From Helicobacter himalayensis (lineage in GTDB: Bacteria; Campylobacterota; Campylobacteria; Campylobacterales; Helicobacteraceae), in contig NZ_CP014991.1 of assembly GCF_001602095.1 (NCBI RefSeq), positions 124,001 to 188,000 on the forward strand: 64,000 bases of DNA, read 5' to 3'. The position numbers were made by a program, and so were the translations under genes. A model generated the notes under the pieces. It saw nothing but the letters and a program-made list of their open reading frames with translations. It did no database searches and was not told the DNA's origin. Below are positions 28,391 through 37,826 of this stretch, piece by piece. Numbering within the stretch: the first letter of the stretch is position 1; each line of letters starts with the position of its first letter.

Positions 28391-28413
28391 TTTTAGAATC
28401 CCAGATTCTCAAA
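28391..28413. terminator. possible bidirectional terminator between convergent genes
   Basis: TTTTT-AGAATC-CCA-GATTCT-C-AAAA: a 6-bp stem with flanking T and A runs between the glycosyltransferase and the chemoreceptor. The stem is A/T-rich, so strength is uncertain. It also consists of two inverted AGATTCT words. Confidence 0.4.
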
Positions 28414-28430
28414 ATCCCAAAAGTCTTCCC

Positions 28431-30197
28431 CTAAAACCTCTTCTTATTCACATCTTCTAATATCTCTTCTGCTATGCCATTTACTCTTTGAGTAATGGTA
28501 TTTGTAGTGTTAGCTACTTCTACATTTTCTTGTGTGAGTGTTTCTAGTTGTGCTATGGCTTCATTGATTTGTCCTAAGCCTTCTGTTTGCTCTTTTATAG
28601 ATTCACTCATTTCATTGACTGATTGCACCAAGACATTTACATTTGCCTCTATTTCTCCTAGTGATTTAGAAGTCCTCTCTGCTAGTTTTCTCACTTCATC
28701 AGCCACAACAGCAAAGCCTCTGCCGTGCTCTCCTGCTCTTGCTGCTTCAATAGCCGCATTTAAAGCGAGCAAGTTTGTTTGGTCTGCTATATCTTTGATA
28801 ACACCTACAATGTTTTTAATATCTTCTGCTTGCTTGGTTGCATCGATTGTCTTATCACTTACATTTTGCATAGATGAGCTTATTTCTTCTACTGCTGCGG
28901 CTGATTGCTCTAAACTGCTAGCTTGTGCTTGAGAACCATCTGCTAGTCTTTGCATAGAGGATTTAAGCTCATTGCTTTGAATGCTTAAATCTTTTGCAAA
29001 GTTTGAGCTAGCTACAAGCATTTTTTTAATCTCTTCACCCAAAGTGTTTGTAACCACTTCCACTCTTCCTTTAGCATCTTTTACTTCAGTGGTGAAATCT
29101 AGCCTTGTATAAGAGTCAAAAACTCTTGTTATTTCATTTGTGTCGCTTCCTATCTTTTGCTCTAAGACATCAAGCATAGTGTTAAGCACATTTTTTAATT
29201 CTATCAATTGTGGATTAGCAGGATTTTTAATAATCCTTGCTTTGAGATTCCCACTTTCTATTTCTTTAGCAGTCTCTGCTGATTGTGCTATGGCTTCTTC
29301 GTCTTGAAGGAGGGATTTTTGAGTGCGGGAGATGTTGGATTCAATTGCCCGCTCCATTTTGCCAAACTCATCTTTTGTATCCAAAGGTTTAAAATGAGGC
29401 TCTTTAATCTCGTGATTGAGATATTGGAAAAAGTTCTCAATATTGCTACTTAGTGCATTGACACTGCGCATAAGGTTGGTATAAAAAATAAAAACAAGCG
29501 GTGTGAAAACAACCACAAACACGATGATTGAAATCCCCACGATATTTGTTATGGAATCAAGAATAGGGGTAATAATCTCCGTCGCCACTTCTTTTGCGTG
29601 TATATCTAGTGTATCCGCATAAACGCCTGTCGAAATCCACATATTTTGGGTGTGTGGGATTTTTTGTGCGTAGCCCACTTTTTGCGCAGTGCCTAGAGTG
29701 CCATCAGGCAAGGGCTTTGAAAAAGTAAAATAAACAAATTTTCCTTTTTCATCTTGATTTTTAGAAGTTTCAAACAAGTCGCGCACATAATGTACACCAT
29801 TAGAATCTTTAGCATCATAAAGCGACTTTCCAAGCAGGTCTTTTCTCGTAGGGTGCGCTACTGGAACATATTCTTTATACACAAAGTAATAGCCGGACTT
29901 ATCAGATTCAAAGCGGAATCTTTCAATTGCCTTCTCAATAATTGCGATTTGTTCATTTTCTGGCAAGCCTTCCACCAAATCGCCTAATGCATATGCTATA
30001 GAATCTGTGGAAAGTTTGATTTTCTGTTCCACTTCAGCTTGGATTGTATGCGTGATTTTAGTTTTTGCCATAGATTCTAGTTCGTGTTCGTTATACGCGA
30101 TAGTCCCAACAAGCAGGGCAAAACTCACAATAGAACCACTCACAAGAGACAAAATCTTAAGCTTTAAAGAAAGATTTTTATACGATAGCATAGACAC
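28431..30197 (-). CDS. methyl-accepting chemotaxis protein with Cache-type sensor
   Basis: 588-residue chemoreceptor. An N-terminal membrane helix, a periplasmic single-Cache-like domain ([20 protein letters not shown], then [19 protein letters not shown]), a second helix near residues 215-240, a HAMP-like linker, and the signalling hairpin with [20 protein letters not shown] and [15 protein letters not shown]. It binds CheW/CheA to control the flagellar motor. The tail after the hairpin is short, with no CheR-docking pentapeptide. An A13 tract lies about 30 bases upstream of its start. Confidence 0.93.
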   Translation of the reverse strand: MSMLSYKNLSLKLKILSLVSGSIVSFALLVGTIAYNEHELESMAKTKITHTIQAEVEQKIKLSTDSIAYALGDLVEGLPENEQIAIIEKAIERFRFESDKSGYYFVYKEYVPVAHPTRKDLLGKSLYDAKDSNGVHYVRDLFETSKNQDEKGKFVYFTFSKPLPDGTLGTAQKVGYAQKIPHTQNMWISTGVYADTLDIHAKEVATEIITPILDSITNIVGISIIVFVVVFTPLVFIFYTNLMRSVNALSSNIENFFQYLNHEIKEPHFKPLDTKDEFGKMERAIESNISRTQKSLLQDEEAIAQSAETAKEIESGNLKARIIKNPANPQLIELKNVLNTMLDVLEQKIGSDTNEITRVFDSYTRLDFTTEVKDAKGRVEVVTNTLGEEIKKMLVASSNFAKDLSIQSNELKSSMQRLADGSQAQASSLEQSAAAVEEISSSMQNVSDKTIDATKQAEDIKNIVGVIKDIADQTNLLALNAAIEAARAGEHGRGFAVVADEVRKLAERTSKSLGEIEANVNVLVQSVNEMSESIKEQTEGLGQINEAIAQLETLTQENVEVANTTNTITQRVNGIAEEILEDVNKKRF

Positions 30198-30227
30198 CCC
30201 TTTATTACTGAGAACTTAGAATTCCTC

Positions 30228-30240
30228 AAAAAAAAAAAAA
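30228..30240. repeat. A13 homopolymer upstream of the chemoreceptor gene
   Basis: Thirteen A on the plus strand (T on the coding strand), 30 bases before the receptor start codon, in the promoter/5' leader. Length changes could alter promoter spacing. Confidence 0.7.
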
Positions 30241-30284
30241 CGACGCAGGATTATAAGGGATAGCAGCTTAAAACTTCTTAAACT

Positions 30285-31457
30285 TTATGAAAAATGCACC
30301 GCACTCAAGTACGAATCTACACTCTGTAGAATATCATAAATATTGTCTATTTTACCCCCAAGTATGTTTGAAAAATTTTTAAAACCATAATCTTTAGTAA
30401 AAATAATGGGTCTGCCATCATCAGATTCATTTTGCATTCGCACAATTTTTACTTCAAAAAGAGAATCTTGATATTCCAAAGAACCTACAATAGGCATATA
30501 ACGTTTTGCATCTGCTAGCATATAAGGAAAGTTGGAGGTTTTGGGATATGTAGCAAGCGTATCATAAGCATTGATGTTTAGTTTATCACACCAACTTGCA
30601 TGCGGTGTGTAGCGCACATGGCTTAGCGTGTGTGAATTGAGTGCTGGAAAAGGCATAATGGAGAAAAACGCCCCGTCCATTATAGTGATACTTAAATTTT
30701 CCAACTCTTTAGGGATTGAAACAAGTGCCATTTCTGTGATTTCTGCCTTTAAATCTAAAAGTGGAAGGTTGGAATTTTTTAAAAGCGTATTAAGCCCTGC
30801 GTAGGTGCAATTAAAAATATATTTTGCATAAAGGGTGGATTGTGTAGATTGTGTGAATTGCGTGGAGTTTTTAAAAGTTGATTTGAAAGTGTTGTTTGTG
30901 GTTGAATCTTGTGTAAGAAGCGCTAAATTTTCACCTTCTTGCCATATTTTTTGAGCATTTGTATTCAAGCGGATTTCGCATTTGGTATTTTTGTTAAAAA
31001 GTTTATGTTTTAAAATTTGCTTTAAAATCGCGGTATTAAAGGCGCATTCACGCACTAAAAAAACCTCCTCAATCAATCTTTGATTGAAAAACGCCTTGAT
31101 ATGTTTAGGTGCTGGTTTAATGGGCGCGTGCATTTTGGAGAAAAGATGATAAAACTGCTTTGTGCTTGTTTTTGAGCCAATGCGCGCTATACCATAATAT
31201 TTATCAAAATTATCCACAATTGCTTCTTTATAATCTTTACAAAAGTGTGTAAAACTTCGCATTGAGCTATATGCTGTAAGCAAACTGCGAGGATAGTGAT
31301 AGCCTCCATGCACGCGCGCTTGATTAGCAAAACTCGCGCGCATTAAAAGTTCATTTTCACGCTCTATAATAAGAATTTTGTCAAAATATTTTTGCAAAAA
31401 TACCCCAAGAGAACAGCCATAAAATCCCCCACCGATAATAATGCAATCATATTTCAT
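30285..31457 (-). CDS. FAD-dependent oxidoreductase (DAO type) of a glycan cassette
   Basis: 390 residues. Dinucleotide-binding IIIGGGFYGCSLGVFL is at the N-terminus, then ANQARVHGGYHYP, a block seen in FAD enzymes encoded in surface-sugar clusters. A Thr/Gln/Ser-rich stretch near residue 205 is encoded by 9-bp tandem units and looks expandable in frame. It overlaps the upstream Gfo/Idh gene by 11 bases. The substrate is unknown; oxidation or mutase-like change of a nucleotide sugar is inferred. Confidence 0.75.
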   Translation of the reverse strand: MKYDCIIIGGGFYGCSLGVFLQKYFDKILIIERENELLMRASFANQARVHGGYHYPRSLLTAYSSMRSFTHFCKDYKEAIVDNFDKYYGIARIGSKTSTKQFYHLFSKMHAPIKPAPKHIKAFFNQRLIEEVFLVRECAFNTAILKQILKHKLFNKNTKCEIRLNTNAQKIWQEGENLALLTQDSTTNNTFKSTFKNSTQFTQSTQSTLYAKYIFNCTYAGLNTLLKNSNLPLLDLKAEITEMALVSIPKELENLSITIMDGAFFSIMPFPALNSHTLSHVRYTPHASWCDKLNINAYDTLATYPKTSNFPYMLADAKRYMPIVGSLEYQDSLFEVKIVRMQNESDDGRPIIFTKDYGFKNFSNILGGKIDNIYDILQSVDSYLSAVHFS

Positions 31458-32436
31458 AATGCACCTTTTTTCTGGTTTGAGAGGCAGATTCTGATACAGG
31501 TGGTGATTTTAGGGATATAACGTAGGATTCTAAGAATCTTATAACACGTTTATGAAGGGTTAAAAGCCTTGTTGAATGTTTTTTATCTTTAATAGCGCAA
31601 GCAAAATCCTGCACGCAAAATGCGAGAGTGTTTGTCTCATCAAAATCAAAATATTGTGTTTCTTTAGATTCTATTTTAAAAGTAATTTTTGGAGCATTTA
31701 GCATATCGAAATAAATTGAAAAATTTGATGCAGAAATTTCTAGCGTGCGTGCTTTTTCTTTGCATTCAAGAGAGCAGGTAAGTTCCAAATCTATGGGAAA
31801 ATCTTTCTCCTTAAATTGAGCATCTAAAGAAAGAGATTCTAAAAATTTTGCGCGGGCTTTTACATAAACACTTAGTGGATAAGATGATGAAGCTTGTGCG
31901 GTTATTTCAAAAGGTATAGTTTCTTTGAAAAACAAAGCAAATACGCTCAACCAATGCACGCCAAGCACTTCAAGCGCGCCTTCATTTTCATAAAATTTAC
32001 CATATTGCGTGATTTTTGCTTGAAATTTTAAAGGGAATTGCGCTAAGTGTAAATGCTTCAAAAGAAGTGTTTTTATGTGTCTTATTGATGGGGAAAGCGT
32101 GTAAGGATAGTCGGTGTAGAGTATGGCATTATTTCGCGTGCTTAATGAATGTAAATACTCAAACTCTGCTAGATTCCTGCAAGTTGGCTTTTCAACAAAA
32201 ATATGAACACCTCTTAATAAAAGCTCTTCGCATAATTTAAAATGAGAATCTAAGGGTGTGGCTACAAACGCACATTTGCAATCCTTTGGCAAAAGCTGTA
32301 TTTGAAACTCACTACCAAAGATTTTTGATAAATGAAAATATGGACTTTCCTTAATATAGCGCGTTAAAACACTCCCCCAATACCCCTTGCCTATAAGCAC
32401 GCTAGGAAATGGAGCAGTAGAATCTAACTTTTGCAT
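31447..32436 (-). CDS. Gfo/Idh/MocA-family oxidoreductase
   Basis: 329-residue NAD(P)-dependent sugar-type oxidoreductase. An N-terminal Rossmann domain with LIGKGYWGSVLTRYI, then the family's catalytic FVEKPTCRNLAEF near residue 93. The C-terminal domain is the usual open sheet. It overlaps the neighbours on both sides, so it is cotranscribed with the glycosyltransferases and the FAD enzyme. Likely a step in making a modified sugar for a surface glycan. Confidence 0.85.
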   Translation of the reverse strand: MQKLDSTAPFPSVLIGKGYWGSVLTRYIKESPYFHLSKIFGSEFQIQLLPKDCKCAFVATPLDSHFKLCEELLLRGVHIFVEKPTCRNLAEFEYLHSLSTRNNAILYTDYPYTLSPSIRHIKTLLLKHLHLAQFPLKFQAKITQYGKFYENEGALEVLGVHWLSVFALFFKETIPFEITAQASSSYPLSVYVKARAKFLESLSLDAQFKEKDFPIDLELTCSLECKEKARTLEISASNFSIYFDMLNAPKITFKIESKETQYFDFDETNTLAFCVQDFACAIKDKKHSTRLLTLHKRVIRFLESYVISLKSPPVSESASQTRKKVHYEI

Positions 32437-33188
32437 ACTAATTTTCCACGGATTCTATAAATAAAAAGTCGGCTTATTTGCTTGAGATACTCACAACTTA
32501 GGCGCATAATTTTTACTTTTGAATTGCTATCATCTTCCCATTTTATGGGGATTTGAGTGATAGTTATGTTGCTGTATTGCGCCACCATTAGCATTTGAGC
32601 GCAGTAAAACCAGCCATTATCCTTGTAGCAGTTTTCAACCAAATGTTGCGCAATGGGTGCTTGATAAAATTTAAATCCACACATACAATCATTAAAACGC
32701 GCCCCTAACACAAGGTGCATAATGATATTTAGCACGCGTGAAGTAAAAGTGCGCTTCAAGCTGCGTCCATTTACTTGAGAATCTTTAAGCAACCTTGAGC
32801 CCACAACGATACTTTCTCCTCGCGTAAGCCTTTCATAAACTTCAATCAAATGTGTAATATCAGTAGATAAATCAATATCCATATAGCCTATAAATTCACA
32901 AAACATATCCTTACTGCCTGCAGATTCTGCACGTTTTGCATTATGCAAAATTGCCTCTCTAAAAGCTAGCCCCACGCCAATTTGAGAAACCTTCAAATAC
33001 TCTACAAAAGAGCTTTTTAGGCATAATTTTTGTGCAATTTGCTTAGTAGAATCTGTGCTGCCATTATCAGCAATGGTAAGAATATAGGGTATTTTTGCAT
33101 TTTGCAAGAATCTTTCAATCTTGTTAATGCTAGATTCTAAAACTACCTCTTCATTTAATACAGGCAACACAATATTTAGACATTTCAT
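32424..33188 (-). CDS. glycosyltransferase family 2
   Basis: 254-residue GT-A enzyme. NIVLPVLNEEVVLESSI opens the nucleotide-sugar domain, ADNGSTDST follows, and YMDIDLSTDI holds the DXD metal site. It resembles dolichol-phosphate mannosyltransferase-like enzymes but lacks C-terminal membrane helices. The start overlaps the upstream gene's end by four bases. Confidence 0.88.
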   Translation of the reverse strand: MKCLNIVLPVLNEEVVLESSINKIERFLQNAKIPYILTIADNGSTDSTKQIAQKLCLKSSFVEYLKVSQIGVGLAFREAILHNAKRAESAGSKDMFCEFIGYMDIDLSTDITHLIEVYERLTRGESIVVGSRLLKDSQVNGRSLKRTFTSRVLNIIMHLVLGARFNDCMCGFKFYQAPIAQHLVENCYKDNGWFYCAQMLMVAQYSNITITQIPIKWEDDSNSKVKIMRLSCEYLKQISRLFIYRIRGKLVCKS

Positions 33189-34172
33189 TTGCTTCCTTGT
33201 TGTTTTTGGGTTTCTACATTTTTTTCTGCGATATAAAGCTCTAAGTTGCTCTTTTCATCAATTACTTCATAAAATCGTTCTTTGCGCATACTTAAAAGTA
33301 TGACACGCAAGTATTCTCCAAGAATGCAAAGCATCAAAAATATCACAAAATTCACGCTTACAGCATAAAGTGAGCTAGATGTCCAACCTCCCTCAATGTA
33401 GGGTTTTAGCAAAAATGAGACGCCAACAAAAATACCATAACAAAAATTAAAAAATGCCATCAAAAGACATAAAATAGTGCCTATTCGCAGGAGTTTAAAA
33501 GAATGTTGCGTGATGTAATCAATGCCGAGGTTTAGATTCTGTAAAAAGCTTTTACTTGGGGATTTTGCAAGTGGAGTGAAAGGGTATTCGTATTTTGAAA
33601 ATGCCCCATCAAATTGCACGAGTCGCAAAAGTTTGATTTGTGTTTGTGTGTTGAGAAGGGAGTGTATGACTTTTCTATTTAGCACGCAAAAATCGCTGTA
33701 ATTATGCTTGCATTTAGTAAAATCACCAAAGATTCTAAGGCTTGCATAAAAAGCGCGAGAGAAAATTTTTTCAAATAGATTTTGCTTTTTATCCAAACGT
33801 GTGCCGATGATTATGTCGTGCGTTGGTGCAATTTTGAGAATCTCCACACAATCTTTTATACTCTGGGCTTGCAAATCTACAAAGAGCAAATAATCGCCAA
33901 TACAATTTTGTAGGAAAATTTCGCAGTTAAATGCTGTGCCTGTTGGTGAGCGCACCTCTAGGATTCTAAGATTTGGATAGTTTTCTAATAAGCCTTGTAT
34001 ATGGGGGGGGGGTAATACTATTTTTAGCTAAAGAGCTAAAAATTGGATTTATAAGTAAAATCTCATAATAGGCAAAATGCTTATTTAAAGCATCTTGTAG
34101 TTGCGCTAATCGCGCGCAATCTACTTCTTTATTTAACAATGCAATAGAAATAAAAGCAGAATCTAAGAGCAT
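33185..34172 (-). CDS. phase-variable GtrB-like glycosyltransferase, out of frame here
   Basis: Two minus-strand frames make one gene. 34172-33966 encodes the first 68 codons and stops soon after a C10 tract (34003-34012). The rest, in the next frame to 33185, has LRILEVRSPTGTAFN, LLFVDLQAQ and two C-terminal membrane helices (ILCLLMAFFNFCYGIFVG; VNFVIFLMLCILGEYLRVI) as in GtrB/DPM-like enzymes. Nine or twelve C would join them into about 329 residues; ten C leaves the gene off. It is first in the minus-strand glycan cassette, behind TACAAT at 34212-34207. Confidence 0.85.
34003..34012 (-). repeat. C10 contingency tract inside glycosyltransferase
   Basis: Ten consecutive G on the plus strand (C on the coding strand) at the exact point where the reading frame breaks. 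Typical of slipped-strand phase variation in Helicobacter and Campylobacter surface genes. Confidence 0.9.
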
Positions 34173-34206
34173 TATTCTAAACCTCTCCTTTTAAAATCGG
34201 GTGCTT

Positions 34207-34212
34207 ATTGTA
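34207..34212 (-). promoter_or_regulatory. -10 box of the glycan cassette
   Basis: TACAAT on the minus strand, 35 bases before the first gene's ATG at 34172, with AAAAGGAGAG between. Confidence 0.5.
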
Positions 34213-34249
34213 ACAGAAATTTTATATTGTTTTCTTATTTGCTCCTAAG

Positions 34250-34435
34250 TTATTCTAGCTTTTCAAGCTTTTTTTCCACTTCGATAACGCGGTGGCTGAT
34301 GCCCGCTGTGGAATCCACCTGCACAAGCAACACATAGATATTTACAATACTAAAAAGCACCACCAGCCCTACGCAAAAAAGTGCGATTTTTACCGCGCGC
34401 TTAGCAATTGCCCTTACATCTTCTTCGTGTGGCAT
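34250..34435 (-). CDS. small single-pass membrane protein behind a G11 tract
   Basis: 61 residues. A charged N-terminus, one membrane helix (VKIALFCVGLVVLFSIVNIYVLL) and a short C-terminal coiled coil ending VEKKLEKLE. No family recognised. On the coding strand, G11 ends three bases before the ATG, where the ribosome-binding site should be. Last gene of the run from 36658. Confidence 0.6.
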   Translation of the reverse strand: MPHEEDVRAIAKRAVKIALFCVGLVVLFSIVNIYVLLVQVDSTAGISHRVIEVEKKLEKLE

Positions 34436-34438
34436 ATT

Positions 34439-34449
34439 CCCCCCCCCCC
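34439..34449 (-). repeat. G11 homopolymer at ribosome-binding site of small membrane protein
   Basis: Eleven C on the plus strand, so G11 on the coding strand preceded by A8. It lies between the ZnuA-like stop and the ATG at 34435 and probably replaces the Shine-Dalgarno sequence. Confidence 0.75.
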
Positions 34450-34464
34450 TTTTTTTTGTTAAAG

Positions 34465-35292
34465 TTAATTTTCTTGCTCTGCAATTGTATGCGCAATTTT
34501 TAAAAGCATTTCTTTAATATCCGCGCTCAATACATTAAGCTCTTTAATTTGCGCTTTAAGCTCATAGCTTAGTGCTTGTGCTTGCTTTTTTGGGTATTGT
34601 GGTTGGATAAAAATTGTGTGGATTTGAGAATCCTTTGTTTGTGTTTTTACCTCGCTTAGTTGCTTTGCTTTTTCCGCACTTTTAAAATCAAGCGCTAACT
34701 CCTGCAACCCATAATCGCGCGCAAAATATTTCAAGCAAGAATGCGCCACCACAAAGACTTTTTTAGAATCCCCTTTTGCAAAAATCGCCTTAATTTCAGA
34801 ATCTAAGTCATCAAGCTCTTTTAGCAACATTTCATAGTTTTCCTTATAAAATTTTTTGTTATGCAAATCAATGCTTGCAATGGCGTAAAAAATCTCTTTT
34901 GCTTGCAGTTTTAAAAGCTTTGGTGAAAGCCATATGTGATTGTCGTTTTCAATAAACATATTTTGAGGGATTGCGCTTGCGCTATTGATGACGCGCATTC
35001 TAGGATTTACCTGCTTGAAGCGGTTTTGCCATTTTTTTTCATAAGGCATACCAATACCAACAAAAAGGCGCATATCTTTGATTTCTTTCATTTGCTCTGG
35101 ACGCGGTTCGTAGGATTCTGGTGCGAGATTCTGGGGGATTAGAATACTCACTTTTGCGCGTTCTTTTGCGATTTTTTCCACTAAATAGCTTTGTGGCGCG
35201 ATGCTTACCATTATGCGCAATTGCCTTGGTGTAGCAAACGCATTTGAGACAAGACACAACACAAAAAAACAACAAAAAAGACTTTTTCTCAT
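34465..35292 (-). CDS. ZnuA-like metal ABC transporter substrate-binding protein
   Basis: Periplasmic solute-binding protein of cluster A-I. A signal peptide RKSLFCCFFVLCLVSNAFA starts at ATG 35292; an in-frame GTG at 35334 would add 14 residues ahead of it. Family blocks MVSIAPQSYLVEKI, NHIWLSP and AHSCLKYFARDYGL are clear and keep two zinc His. The first ligand position reads APESYEP (Ser for His), and the last acidic ligand block reads IQPQ instead of EPQ. Metal binding may be altered. No permease or ATPase gene is adjacent. Confidence 0.82.
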   Translation of the reverse strand: MRKSLFCCFFVLCLVSNAFATPRQLRIMVSIAPQSYLVEKIAKERAKVSILIPQNLAPESYEPRPEQMKEIKDMRLFVGIGMPYEKKWQNRFKQVNPRMRVINSASAIPQNMFIENDNHIWLSPKLLKLQAKEIFYAIASIDLHNKKFYKENYEMLLKELDDLDSEIKAIFAKGDSKKVFVVAHSCLKYFARDYGLQELALDFKSAEKAKQLSEVKTQTKDSQIHTIFIQPQYPKKQAQALSYELKAQIKELNVLSADIKEMLLKIAHTIAEQEN

Positions 35293-35308
35293 TTTTCCAG
35301 TATTTCCT

Positions 35309-36658
35309 TTATTTGCTTTGTAAGATTTTCTCACTCAAAACTCGCATATCAGACATTGCACCTACGCGTTCAAGAAGTGTTTTGCTGCGTGAGAAAATAC
35401 CATTTTTTTCATCTCCAACATACAGGCTGCTTACCACGACGCCACCAAGCAAGTTCTCATATTTTTTGCCACTAGTTACGCTCCACGCGCTGTGAGCGAC
35501 TATTGCCCTACCTTCAATTGCGCCTAGATAAATCATTATATGCCCCTGAAGCCACAAAATCGTATAAAAAGGCGTGGCATTTTCGATAATAAACTTTTCT
35601 TTTTTCTTTGCGCTCATTTTGCTTAAATCTATCGCATTGCTTGCGTATAACGCTTGAGCTTTAGAATTTCGTGGTAAAAAGATTCCATTATGCGCAAAAA
35701 TATCGCGTACCAACGCCGAACAATCCCTTTCCTCATACATTCCGCCCCAGCCGTATTTTTTCCCCATTAATTGTGTGAGAAAATCCGCCACTAAGCTAGA
35801 ATCTAGCGTATTTGGGAAGGGGATAAAATCCTGCTTGCTCACACGTGCGGTGGTGATTTTAGCAGTTGCGGATTCTGTGCGCATATAGATATAGATTTCA
35901 TACTCTTGCGCGTTTTTGAAGTTTGGATTGAGTGCAAAAACCTGCCCCAAACGTGCAGTGGTATAAAAATTCCCCTTAATATCTTTAATAGTGATATTAT
36001 CTCTATTTGGTGTAATATAATCGCTAAATTTTTGGATTGTTGCACTATCTTTTGCCCCCACAAAGCCTATGTCGCTTAGCTCCACCCAGCCATACACGAA
36101 GCTTGATTGTATGTGCGCAAAGCGTGCGCTTGTGTCAAAATGTGTGATAAGCACGGGCGTGCCAGCAAAGATAAGTGAGTTTTGCCACCTATCAAAAGGG
36201 TAGCCATCTTTTTTTGAAAATTTTGGCATAATTGTAGGCACAGCACGCACACTTGTAGTTTTTGTGATAATGGCTTTAATTTTAGCTGATGGGTAAGATT
36301 CTAACTGCATAGAATCTAGAAGGCTTTGTGCTTCTTGCAATGTGTAGGGCTTGGTATTTTCCCCATAGCCTTTGTTTTGAAGCATACCATAGCGCACCCA
36401 AAATACAGAATCTACATCTTCATTTGGCTCTTCGCTCCACGGGGAAAAAAACTTGCTTAGATAATCATTTTTTAACTTTTTTAACTCTTCGGGATTCAAA
36501 GTTGGCAGGGTGAAGTTCAAGCTCGTCTGCTCTAGGTAGTAGTTAGCATTTTGCGGATAGGTGCTTAGATCTTTTGGTGTTACCTGCACTTTTGTATGCG
36601 AGCACGCGCCCAAAAAAAGCGCTATAAAAACACCTAACGCCCAAAAATTCTTGCACAT
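35309..36658 (-). CDS. SH3-domain NlpC/P60 lipoprotein peptidase
   Basis: 449 residues. Lipobox LFLGAC anchors it to a membrane as a lipoprotein. Two SH3-like regions occupy about residues 120-280. A C40 peptidase domain follows, with catalytic Cys in EERDCSALVRDIF near residue 316 and His in GHIMIYLG near residue 370. It likely trims murein peptides in the periplasm. It is followed by the ZnuA-like gene with a short overlap of open frames. Confidence 0.88.
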   Translation of the reverse strand: MCKNFWALGVFIALFLGACSHTKVQVTPKDLSTYPQNANYYLEQTSLNFTLPTLNPEELKKLKNDYLSKFFSPWSEEPNEDVDSVFWVRYGMLQNKGYGENTKPYTLQEAQSLLDSMQLESYPSAKIKAIITKTTSVRAVPTIMPKFSKKDGYPFDRWQNSLIFAGTPVLITHFDTSARFAHIQSSFVYGWVELSDIGFVGAKDSATIQKFSDYITPNRDNITIKDIKGNFYTTARLGQVFALNPNFKNAQEYEIYIYMRTESATAKITTARVSKQDFIPFPNTLDSSLVADFLTQLMGKKYGWGGMYEERDCSALVRDIFAHNGIFLPRNSKAQALYASNAIDLSKMSAKKKEKFIIENATPFYTILWLQGHIMIYLGAIEGRAIVAHSAWSVTSGKKYENLLGGVVVSSLYVGDEKNGIFSRSKTLLERVGAMSDMRVLSEKILQSK

Positions 36659-36674
36659 AACACACCTTGTTTGT

Positions 36675-37025
36675 TTAGAGAGATTTTAGAGCAGATAGAA
36701 TTGCGCTTTCATCAAATCCCACTACAAGGCTAGAATGCGTAACCTCTATCACTGGTCGTTTTATGAGGCTTGGATTTTCAAGCATTACTTGGATTTTTTG
36801 CTCCTCACCGAGATTTTTTTCCTTCAATCCAAGTTTTTTGTAAGTCGTGCTTTTGGTGTTTAGCAGTATTTGCATACTTGATTTTTCAAGCCAAGAATGG
36901 ATATTCTGCAAGGTTGGGGGTGTTTTTTTAAAATCAATAAACTCATACGCAATATTTTTAGAATCTAGCAAAGCACGCGCTTTTGCCACACTCCCACAAT
37001 TCTTAATCCCATAAAGCTTTATCAT
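36675..37025 (-). CDS. ArsC/Spx-family protein
   Basis: Thioredoxin-fold protein of 116 residues. IKLYGIKNCGSVAKARALL with a single Cys, then FIDFKKTPPT and a C-terminal LIKRPVIEV match the YffB-like branch. True arsenate reductase activity is uncertain. The frame is open to 37052, but the ATG at 37025 behind AAGGA gives the family N-terminus. Confidence 0.85.
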   Translation of the reverse strand: MIKLYGIKNCGSVAKARALLDSKNIAYEFIDFKKTPPTLQNIHSWLEKSSMQILLNTKSTTYKKLGLKEKNLGEEQKIQVMLENPSLIKRPVIEVTHSSLVVGFDESAILSALKSL

Positions 37026-37076
37026 TATTAAAATCCTTCTTTGCAATATCAAAGGCGCGATTATAGCATAAATGCT

Positions 37077-37826
37077 TCACTCTTTTCTTTGTTTGCGCCT
37101 TTGTAACCAAAGATTTATCATCTCTACACCTAAACTAAAGACGATGGCAAAATACAAATAACCCTTTGGTATATGAAAATGCAGAGAATCTGCTACAAGT
37201 GCCACGCCAATAAGGATTAAAAACGCTAGGGCGAGCACTTTTATCGTTGGGTTGCGTTCGACAAATTCCGAAACACTCTGTGCGGCGAGCATCATCACGC
37301 CAATAGCTATAACAATGGCTAAAATCATCACCACAAGATTTTCTGCCATACCAACTGCTGTGATGACAGAATCTAGACTAAAGACAATATCAAGCAACGC
37401 GATTTGCGCGATGACAAGAAAAAAAGAATGCGTGAGTTTTGCTTTTTGCTCGCTTTCGCCTTGTGCCATTTGATGGATTTCAAGCGTGCTTTTGTAGATT
37501 AAAAACAATCCACCCAAAAACAGCACCACATCGCGCCACGAAATTCCAAAATCACCAATATAAAAAAACGACTCTTTTAAATGCACGAGCAAAAAGATAA
37601 GACTTAAAAGCAAGATTCTCGTTACACACGCAAATGCAAGCCCTAGAATCCTAGCTTTTTGACGCAGAGATTCTGGCAGGCGCGAAACAAGCACAGCAAT
37701 AAAAATAATATTATCAATCCCTAGCACAATTTCCATAATGCTAAGCGTGCCAAGTGCCAGCCAATTATGCACATCAAATATCCATGTAAATAAAAAAGAA
37801 AATGTCTCCATAAAAGTTACAACCAT
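37077..37826 (-). CDS. TerC-family integral membrane protein
   Basis: 249 residues with seven or more helices. [16 protein letters not shown] and [16 protein letters not shown] carry the conserved membrane Asp residues of TerC/Alx proteins, which are linked to manganese export and metal homeostasis. The ATG overlaps the corA stop; a second ATG at 37811 is an equally good family start. Confidence 0.9.
   Translation of the reverse strand: MVVTFMETFSFLFTWIFDVHNWLALGTLSIMEIVLGIDNIIFIAVLVSRLPESLRQKARILGLAFACVTRILLLSLIFLLVHLKESFFYIGDFGISWRDVVLFLGGLFLIYKSTLEIHQMAQGESEQKAKLTHSFFLVIAQIALLDIVFSLDSVITAVGMAENLVVMILAIVIAIGVMMLAAQSVSEFVERNPTIKVLALAFLILIGVALVADSLHFHIPKGYLYFAIVFSLGVEMINLWLQRRKQRKE

Noticed and set aside
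28441-29330. Different codon flavour of the chemoreceptor signalling half
   Set aside because: Explained by strong conservation and recombination common among chemoreceptor signalling domains; not enough to claim transfer.
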